From Pestalotiopsis fici W106-1 (lineage: Eukaryota; Ascomycota; Sordariomycetes; Amphisphaeriales; Sporocadaceae): a DNA stretch of 64,000 nucleotides. Of the stretch, positions 57,585-64,000 are shown piece after piece. Both the position numbers and the translations under genes were made by a program. Position 1 is the stretch's first letter. Each line of letters opens with the position of its first letter. The DNA is taken from positions 740,285 through 804,284 of the forward strand of contig NW_006917091.1 of the NCBI RefSeq assembly GCF_000516985.1. Direction: 5' to 3'. A model generated the notes under the pieces. That model made no database searches. It saw nothing but the letters and a program-made list of their open reading frames with translations, and was not told where the DNA came from.

Positions 57585-58279
57585 ATGGAAAATGAAGCAC
57601 GTATCCCGCAGAAGGGATTCCTCGCAAACGACGACGATGCTGTCGCCATCAAACTCCCCCCTCATTATGAAGTGGATGGTTGGTTGGACGCTAGTCATTC
57701 ACCAGAACCACTGATGCCGGTCGACGCTCTGCGTACCATAATCAACTCGTATCGAAAAGCGAGACTCATTCTCTACGAGACTGGCCGATTGCAGATGTCA
57801 CCTCAGCAACGACTGACCAAAAGACGCATCAAATTGAAAGAAGACGCTTTGGTTCTGGACCAGACTCTCGCCGTACTAAATCGTGACCACCTTTACAAAG
57901 GAATCGGCCCGCCTGATAGAACTTTTTCCAAGTCGGACCACCAGGTTGCCTTGACTGCCATGAAAGATCAAGAAACAAAAAATAAGATAGGTAAGTCGTT
58001 TGTCAAATTTGATCATACGACATGAACAAGACCTATTTCATCAGAAACCTTGTTGACCGTACTATAGATGTGTTCATGAGAGTATGCCGCGGGGTCGAAA
58101 AGGACTTCCGAGACTCCATACTGACTGAGCTGAGGGACGGCATGATCGACACGAAGAAGGCGGTTGACCATAAAAGATTACACGAACAGCTGAAGACTTT
58201 GCACAATAGACTGCGACAAGCTCATTCGGAGGCTGACAATGCCATCAACGAAGTCACAGAGAGGCTCAGGGCAATGTAG
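57585..58279 (+). CDS. Hypothetical protein, two exons
   Basis: Exons 57585-57990 and 58068-58279 total 618 nt, 205 aa. The 77-bp intron has a GTAAGT donor and ACTATAG acceptor; unspliced reading stops soon after the donor. An alternative in-frame ATG at 57444 would add 47 residues with a weak presequence-like composition. The product is charged and mostly helical (RTIINSYRKARLILYETGRL, LREKVR-like helices near the end), with no recognised domain, signal peptide or membrane segment. Regular splicing and frame closure support a real gene. Its head-to-head layout with the DUF6594-like gene may mean co-regulation. Function unknown. Confidence 0.6.
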
Positions 58280-59454
58280 TCTAGCGTCACGAAACACTGG
58301 ACCTGATGAAGGCACCTGAGGCTTTGAACAAGCCAAGTATATTTGAATCAATTTGCTACAGAGCTGCTTCATGAGCTAACTTGATGTGTTGATTCTCACA
58401 CTTACATTCATGTTCCACCGCAAGATTCGTCAATGCTCCTTGCATGGCGAACATGGGCACATCGGAGTGTGATGCGTCTAATGCACATATTTATACGAGA
58501 TATAGCCTCTACGCCGTGATCAGCTTTAGAACCTTGGATCTGACCATGAACAGTCGGTTATTCTCCAATGAACATGCAGGTTTGAACTTCACACGCTGAA
58601 CAAGCAAATGATCATAAATATACATAGTCGACATGCCCTTGCATTGTACTGCAATCTCATTGTCGACAATAGCGAATATCACATCACGCTCATCTCGTCC
58701 GAAGAATCCAGTGACCTTGTAGAGTGAATCATCCGTCCCAAAGATGTCAATAGATTGTAGGGTGAATAATCACTATTCCGATATCAAAGGGCAGTAGAGT
58801 GAATGTCATAATTTCGTCCCAAGTATGTCAAAAGGCAGCAGAGTGAATCATATTCCGTCCGAAGGGTGTCAGTAGACTGTATGGTGAATAATATATTCCG
58901 TCCCAAGGTTGTCAAAGAGCAATAGAGTGAATCACATTCCGTCCCAAGTCAAAGGTGATGTCTACAATCACAGCCATAGAATGATGGAAAGCTCCCGTGA
59001 TGGCCGCAAAAGGAGACATCACGTAACTGGCTAATCGTCGTCTGGGCAAGGCTCCAGACGATTCCGTTTTCCACCTCGACGACGAGGATCGTGAGTAAAC
59101 AAGCACTGGTCGTGTCGTGTGACTTCCCGTTTTGCTGCTTGCCCACCAAGAGCCCAATCGCCCGCGGCAACCATTCAGAAGCTGCGTGAGTCAGCTGCTT
59201 AAATAGTCCAGCAATTGTTCGTGGGGTCGTGGGACGGAACAAGCAAACCCACGATCTTTTGACCAACCTGGATGGTTACATTTGGACATTTCAAGAATCT
59301 CATCATCTCCTGAGCGTTGGCAGGTCGTTTACATTACTACCACTGCCCCCTTTCCCTTGACACTCTTGAAAAAGTCACGATACCTTCAACTCCTCTCTTT
59401 CTCTCTTCTCAGACTGAGTTCCACCAGAGCAACTCTTCCTCATTGTAAGAAATT
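58280..59454. other. Intergenic region with minisatellite
   Basis: Contains the imperfect tandem array at 58718-58957 (separate entry). C/T-rich just before the next gene (59334-59445). No other coding sequence recognised. Confidence 0.5.
58718..58957 (+). repeat. Imperfect minisatellite, about six units of 36-45 bp
   Basis: Units begin GTAGAGTGAAT (or GTAGGG, GCAGAG, GTATGG, ATAGAG variants), followed by ATTCCGTCCCAAG and a GTCAA-type end. Starts are near 58719, 58757, 58794, 58837, 58872 and 58921. Units differ by substitutions and small indels. A 14-base block, TCCGAAGGGTGTCA, is also found in dispersed repeat copy A near 16944. Confidence 0.8.
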
Positions 59455-60627
59455 ATGGATGACAATCAGAACACCCGAGGCCAACGCCATCCCAAGCAGC
59501 CCTGGGGCGAACTCAAGCCTCAACTCAGCCCCCGAACCCGCGCAGTAACCTGCACCGATCCCGTCGTCATCGGCGAGTCCATCATCAACCGTTCCCGCCC
59601 CGATGGCTCTTCTCGCATCGCCCCCCTATTCGAGCAAGACGGTCGCATCAGCAGTCACTACCACGGCCTCGCCGCCAAGAAGGAGGATTTGCAGATTGGC
59701 AATGATGATGATGATGAAGATGACGATCCTTTTGTCGAGACCAACGAGAACATGATCATGAACAAGAACGAGGGCAGCATTACAGCTCCTGCAAACCGTA
59801 ACCTCGTCTCTGCCGTCGCCGCTCCTTTCGTTGCAATCCATAGTGACGACGAGGACAAGAAGAATGATACCCTCTCCTTCGCCGGCCATCAGACTCATCT
59901 TTTGGACAACAATCATCATCACCACAAGGGGGCCAACAGTAATGCCATCATGAGCTCCATGGCCCGAGATCTACCCACCCAGTCCAAGCAGCAGGAGCAG
60001 CAGCAGCAGCAGCAGCACAAACAGCGGACCACCACCACCACCACCGCCAACACCACCGTCGTCAGCTCCACCGGCTCTCCTCAGCCCAAGATCCCCGGCC
60101 GCCGACGCAACCAGACCATGCCGACCGCCGCCACGTCTCCGTACCGCCATCACCGCCGCACAAACGCCATCTCCGTGGCCCGCCGCTTCTCGCTGCAGCA
60201 GCACCTCCGCGAGCACGGCCAGCCCCAGCAGATCGGCGAGGCCCAGGACGATGAGGACGAGACCAAGACCGACGACGACAAGGACGGCGAGAACAAGACG
60301 TCGTCGTCTCATGGCTCCTCCTCTCCCCCTCCTGCCTCTCCCTCCACCTCTCCCATGCCCGCTCCTGCCCCCGCCCCCCGCCGCCACCCCAGCCTCCCGC
60401 GTTCGGCCCCCATCGACATCGCCTCGCCCAAGTCTCCGGCCTCGAAGCGCGCCAATGCCGAGGCCATGGAGCTCAAGGAGGCCGCCCGCCGTCGTGACGG
60501 CGGTGGTCACAACTCGACTTTTTCGTCGAGTCAGTCTTCCCCCGGCGGCGGCGGCGACGGCGAGCCCATGGTGGTCGGCGACATGTCGCCGTGGGACACC
60601 GCTGCTCGCTCGCCTGCGCGAAAGTAG
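59455..60627 (+). CDS. Low-complexity protein with poly-Gln, poly-Thr and His runs
   Basis: Single exon, 390 aa, ATG at 59455. It begins MDDNQNTRGQRHPKQPWGEL and is mostly disordered: an acidic run (DDDDEDDD), HHHH, a Gln-rich run near residues 180-190, a Thr run, Pro/Ala/Ser repeats, and several SP sites. More ordered-looking patches are ARRFSLQQHLREHG and the C-terminal MSPWDTAARSPARK. Coding GC is clearly higher in the second half. The repeats make length variation between strains likely. No named family recognised; possibly a phosphorylated regulatory protein. The opposite strand is also open for long stretches because of the codon bias. Confidence 0.65.
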   Translation: MDDNQNTRGQRHPKQPWGELKPQLSPRTRAVTCTDPVVIGESIINRSRPDGSSRIAPLFEQDGRISSHYHGLAAKKEDLQIGNDDDDEDDDPFVETNENMIMNKNEGSITAPANRNLVSAVAAPFVAIHSDDEDKKNDTLSFAGHQTHLLDNNHHHHKGANSNAIMSSMARDLPTQSKQQEQQQQQQHKQRTTTTTTANTTVVSSTGSPQPKIPGRRRNQTMPTAATSPYRHHRRTNAISVARRFSLQQHLREHGQPQQIGEAQDDEDETKTDDDKDGENKTSSSHGSSSPPPASPSTSPMPAPAPAPRRHPSLPRSAPIDIASPKSPASKRANAEAMELKEAARRRDGGGHNSTFSSSQSSPGGGGDGEPMVVGDMSPWDTAARSPARK

Positions 60628-61295
60628 AAGAAATTGAGAGTCGTGGTTTAAAGTTTGTGGTTTTTATTTTGGTTTAAATTCCTAAAAAAAAAAAGGGAAA
60701 GAAAATAAAGGCGGTTGTTTCTAAGGGAAATTTTCTCCATTTCCCTTTTTCTTTACGCATTTTTTTTGTTTTAGCATAGTTTCGAGAAGACAATACAAAT
60801 AATCACTGAAACCACAAGCTTACGGTAATATTCTGAGGTATTTCATTACTATCTTAGTTGTAGACTTGTTTGCTGTGAGCTGTAATATGTTGCCATGCTT
60901 AGCTAGCTGCTCCTGTGATTGATTACAAGCCGGAAGAGGTCTCCAATGATTCAATTCCAATTCGCTAATGCGGCCGTTACAAAATCCCAGAAATCCCCCG
61001 GTTGCAAATGTGCGCTGTTGCTGGATATGCGCCCAGTACAGTTTTTGAACGCCGCCGCTAAAGCAGATAAGATCCCAATGATTACTATAAAACGCAAGGA
61101 GGCGCCCCCTTATCCAAGGGAGGACCTTCCTATTATCATCCACTGGCAGATCCACACAGCCATCCATACCTGTTCCAACACACCAGTAAAGAGCCCTTAC
61201 ATGGCGGGAGCCAGAAAAAAAAAAGCAAATCTATAGTTCGTGTACATTAGAAGAACAAGGAGATTCGTAAAACTCATTTGTAAATCGTCTTCATG
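60628..61295. other. Intergenic region between convergent genes
   Basis: 3' flanks of the low-complexity gene and the TRP-like gene. A-rich runs at 60684-60705. Short frames only. Confidence 0.5.
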
Positions 61296-64000
61296 TTACT
61301 CATGCCGAGCTGAGCGACCAGACACGGACGACATTGGACTCACTCGCCGCGAGCTGTCGACAACTTCCGCGGTGCTGCCGAGGAGGTCAAGATCCTGATC
61401 AGAGGCTGGGTCGATCCGGCTAATGTTGTGCTGATGTACAACACCAAAGCTAGTAGGGCGCTCGTCGCTCCTATCGCCGCTCGTGGCAGCTGACGGGAGA
61501 TCGCCCGTGGAAGAGCCAGACAGCCGCTTCTGCGAGTTGGATCGATCAAATGGGAAACTGGCTGTGGCCGCAGCATCCGGATGCAAGCCCCCTGATACTT
61601 CCAAAGGAGGCAGCAAGCTCAAGACAGGCTTCGTCATCTTGTCCGCAGTACTGTTACGTTTTGAACTTTTCCTCGGCACATCAGGAATGGGTTCAAGCTC
61701 GATTTCTCTGACTGTTTTCTGAGACAGCTGTCGGACCGTCTTGGTAGACTGCACTCGGCTCGGGAAGTTGAAGCTTTCGCCAGCATCGAGGTCAGGTAGT
61801 AACGGTGGTTCAGGTGCGACTCTGGTGATCTCACCCTCCTCAGATTCGGTTTCATCTTGAGATGCTCTTGCAGTCTCATCCACTTCTCTGTCCCCACTCT
61901 CGCTATTCTCTTGTCCCTGTGGCTCTGGCTTGGGTTGAGGCGAGTCCTCGTCGTCACTTTCGATTGGACCGTTGCGAAGTACACCCATGGCAACTGGGAT
62001 GCCCTCAGGGGGTGCTTCTTCCTCCAGGTCTCCTCCTCTTGCCTTCATTGCTGGGGGCATTCGAGCGCTTCTGACAACCTCGAAGCCTTTGCCCTTTTCT
62101 TTGGTCTTTCCACCAAACAAGCTCTTGAACCATGAAGTAGCAGTCGACACCGGGCTGGTTGGATCTGCTGGTCCGGTGCCGAGTCGGCGGTTTGGAGCAT
62201 CAGAGTTGAGCGCTGGGCCACGTACACCATAATAAAAGTCCACTTCTCTCGTGGAATAGTCGGCGCGGGGCGCAAAGACGGGCATGTATGAAGCCGGCGC
62301 CGGGGCAGGTCCGCCTGGAGGGACCGGACCTGCTTTCGAAGAGCCTATTCTATCAAAGTCTTGAGCATCCAGCTGACTAAGCCGCTTGTCCGCCAGATCA
62401 ACGCTGCCAATAGATGCGCGACCCAGTCTTGGGGGAGAAGAGCCCATTTCATCGCCGGTATGTCGTCTTGCACGCGGAGGGCGGTAATACGGATCGGCCG
62501 CAGGCTGAGGACGTGTAGCTTGCCCAGGCGACGGTATAAAGGAGAAAGTACTAGCATCTGCTCCTGGAGTCGTTGGCGCAAACGTGCTGCCTCCTAACGG
62601 CCCTGAGAATCCATCCATACTTCTTCCGTCTAGAACGCTCGAGCTTCTTTGATTCAGTAAAATGCCCATACTACCGGCTGACTCGCTCCTCACGCGGCCA
62701 TAGCCTCTGTTTTGGTTATGGTAAGTATCCAACATGCCCGAGGTGCTGAGCTGACTTTGTCGCGATGCCGCACCACGCCTAGACACGCGTCTCCTCAATT
62801 GACGAGCCCCAAAGATTTTCGACAGTCCACCCCGCGTCTGGCCGCGGACATCATCGCCACCTGCACCCAGCATGCGCGCAATGACCTCCACAATGGTCTG
62901 TAGGGAGTTGAGAAAGAACCCAAAAACAAGGACAAAGCCATGGAGCAATAGTATGACATATCCTACCCAGTCCTTGGCCGATTCTGTCAAGCCCATTGAC
63001 GAAACAAAGGCAACCATCGGGAGCGTGGTAAGGAACCTGAAAAGCGAAAATCCAGTATGATAGGCGTTCATGTTGGTTGACGCGTTGAACGGCCGGAACG
63101 CCCAAATCGTGAGCATCTGAATAATTTCACAGACGGCCAGGATGACAATCTGCGCAACGCCGGAATTCTGTACCGCACCGATGGCGATTCCGCGCATGAA
63201 AGTAAGGATAATGGGAATCATGGCGAAAGGTGCCGCCTCATCCGAGTATGTGTTGTATAGTGGGCCATAGAGGAGCACAGTGGGAAGGTCGTCGAACAGA
63301 AGAGATCTCGGTTTTGTCGTAGCAATAAGGTACATCAGGTAAGATGCAAAAATGACAATCAGAGTAACCGTGACGGCGGCTAATACCACGAGGTAGGCAG
63401 GAGACTCGCTTGCAACGACGAGTTGAAAGGTCGATAGAGCAACGATTGGGAGCAAAAAGTAGTTGAAGACCAGGCGTACGATGATTCCGATGGAAAAGGG
63501 CATGTTCTTTTTGCGGTGATCCTCTTCAGAAGTCTTGTGAACGGACCTCCAAACCCAGCGGATGAAGAAGCCAAGCTGCACAGCGAATAACGAGGCAGCG
63601 ATAATCACCAATAGCCATACGATCATGCCTGCCCATATATCCTCGACATCGGCCATGCCCACGAGTTGTGATATGACCTCGAGTCCGTAGGTTGCGTTGG
63701 TATTGTAAACTCCGTCCACGAGACTCTCCCAGGGATCGGCATGGGCCACGAAGCTCTCGTTGAACATGAGTGCTGCCCAAGCGCCATTACTGACAGCGGG
63801 TTGATAAAAGCCGGGGTAACTCAGCGAGAGGCCACCCGTCAAGGCAATGAACTGGATATACTGGAGACAATCGCCGAACCCAGGAGTCACCAGTCGAAGG
63901 AGGTCCAGATCCCGACCATAGTTGGACGACCAGTGGAAGATATCGTTTGCGCCCCAAGGACTGAAGACGGCGGCAAAGACGGTGGCAGCACCGACTAGCA
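61296..64000 (-). CDS. TRP/FLC-like membrane channel or carrier, 5' end outside the window
   Basis: The open frame enters from the right edge and ends with TAA at 61296; about 900 C-terminal residues are visible. The apparent start inside the window is a GTG and is not the true start, because the frame continues to base 64000. Eight or so hydrophobic segments occupy the first 400 visible residues (for example IWAGMIVWLLVIIAASLFAV, IVRLVFNYFLLPIVALSTF and LTIWAFRPFNASTNMNAYH). They match the fungal TRP-like family that includes yeast Flc proteins and fission yeast Pkd2, which act in calcium homeostasis and cell-wall-related signalling. The long cytoplasmic tail is disordered, with RPPRARRHTGDE and many SP sites. 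The N-terminal ML-like luminal domain expected in the family would lie beyond the edge. Confidence 0.85.
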   Translation of the reverse strand, partial: LVGAATVFAAVFSPWGANDIFHWSSNYGRDLDLLRLVTPGFGDCLQYIQFIALTGGLSLSYPGFYQPAVSNGAWAALMFNESFVAHADPWESLVDGVYNTNATYGLEVISQLVGMADVEDIWAGMIVWLLVIIAASLFAVQLGFFIRWVWRSVHKTSEEDHRKKNMPFSIGIIVRLVFNYFLLPIVALSTFQLVVASESPAYLVVLAAVTVTLIVIFASYLMYLIATTKPRSLLFDDLPTVLLYGPLYNTYSDEAAPFAMIPIILTFMRGIAIGAVQNSGVAQIVILAVCEIIQMLTIWAFRPFNASTNMNAYHTGFSLFRFLTTLPMVAFVSSMGLTESAKDWVGYVILLLHGFVLVFGFFLNSLQTIVEVIARMLGAGGDDVRGQTRGGLSKIFGARQLRRRVSRRGAASRQSQLSTSGMLDTYHNQNRGYGRVRSESAGSMGILLNQRSSSVLDGRSMDGFSGPLGGSTFAPTTPGADASTFSFIPSPGQATRPQPAADPYYRPPRARRHTGDEMGSSPPRLGRASIGSVDLADKRLSQLDAQDFDRIGSSKAGPVPPGGPAPAPASYMPVFAPRADYSTREVDFYYGVRGPALNSDAPNRRLGTGPADPTSPVSTATSWFKSLFGGKTKEKGKGFEVVRSARMPPAMKARGGDLEEEAPPEGIPVAMGVLRNGPIESDDEDSPQPKPEPQGQENSESGDREVDETARASQDETESEEGEITRVAPEPPLLPDLDAGESFNFPSRVQSTKTVRQLSQKTVREIELEPIPDVPRKSSKRNSTADKMTKPVLSLLPPLEVSGGLHPDAAATASFPFDRSNSQKRLSGSSTGDLPSAATSGDRSDERPTSFGVVHQHNISRIDPASDQDLDLLGSTAEVVDSSRRVSPMSSVSGRSARHE

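Noticed and set aside
59971..60510. 179-codon minus-strand frame opposite the low-complexity gene
   Set aside because: Gly/Arg/Leu repeats are the antisense of Pro/Ala/Gln/Thr runs; a composition artefact.

Overview
This is nuclear DNA of a filamentous ascomycete, most likely a Sordariomycete and plausibly Hypocreales. The evidence is short introns (about 50-85 bp, mostly GTRAGT...AG), single-gene transcription units on both strands, large intergenic gaps, and protein families typical of these fungi: SesA/NACHT receptors, DUF6594-like membrane proteins, F-box and BTB proteins, a TRP/FLC-like channel, and fungal SDH1 with tiny 5' exons. The genus cannot be fixed from the sequence alone. There is one 100-base assembly gap (N) at 45859-45958.

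Layout. 0-9.4 kb: a PhoD-like phosphatase, a mitochondrial rhomboid protease (Pcp1/PARL type) and a four-exon M20 carboxypeptidase (CPS1 type), all on the minus strand. 10.4-24.2 kb: an accessory island of NOD-like receptor (STAND/NACHT) genes. It holds an intact NACHT-ankyrin gene (11752-15198, plus) and a reconstructed six-exon SesA-NACHT gene of about 1837 aa with a long uncharacterised C-terminal region (17012-22911, minus). Two degenerate NLR relics lie on either side (10436-10870 and 23556-24146). The relic at 23.6-24.1 kb keeps the same short Gly/Asn/Gln-rich motif that lies between the SesA and NACHT parts of the intact gene. 25.7-33 kb: an F-box-like gene, a small acidic conserved protein, a BTB/POZ gene with one intron, and an 81-residue protein behind a long CA-rich leader. 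33.8-44 kb is a housekeeping block: SDH1 (six exons), a PX-domain/DUF3818 protein (six exons), a coiled-coil protein with one membrane segment, and the rRNA-processing factor Cgr1. 44-49.8 kb is a 5.9 kb gene-poor stretch with the N gap, a 43-bp inverted repeat and telomere-like repeats between its arms. 49.8-64 kb: a large disordered proline/serine-rich protein, an F-box protein, a DUF6594-like membrane protein, an unknown two-exon gene, a minisatellite, a polyQ/low-complexity protein, and the 5'-truncated TRP-like channel that runs off the right edge.

Splice structures were worked out by hand and checked for reading-frame closure: the exon lengths of every multi-exon model sum to a multiple of three. 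The most interesting part is the NLR island: intact and decaying receptors side by side, a shared prion-motif-like segment, premature stops that all fit C-to-T (RIP-type) change, and near-identical ankyrin units, together suggesting a fast-evolving fungal innate-immunity or allorecognition locus.
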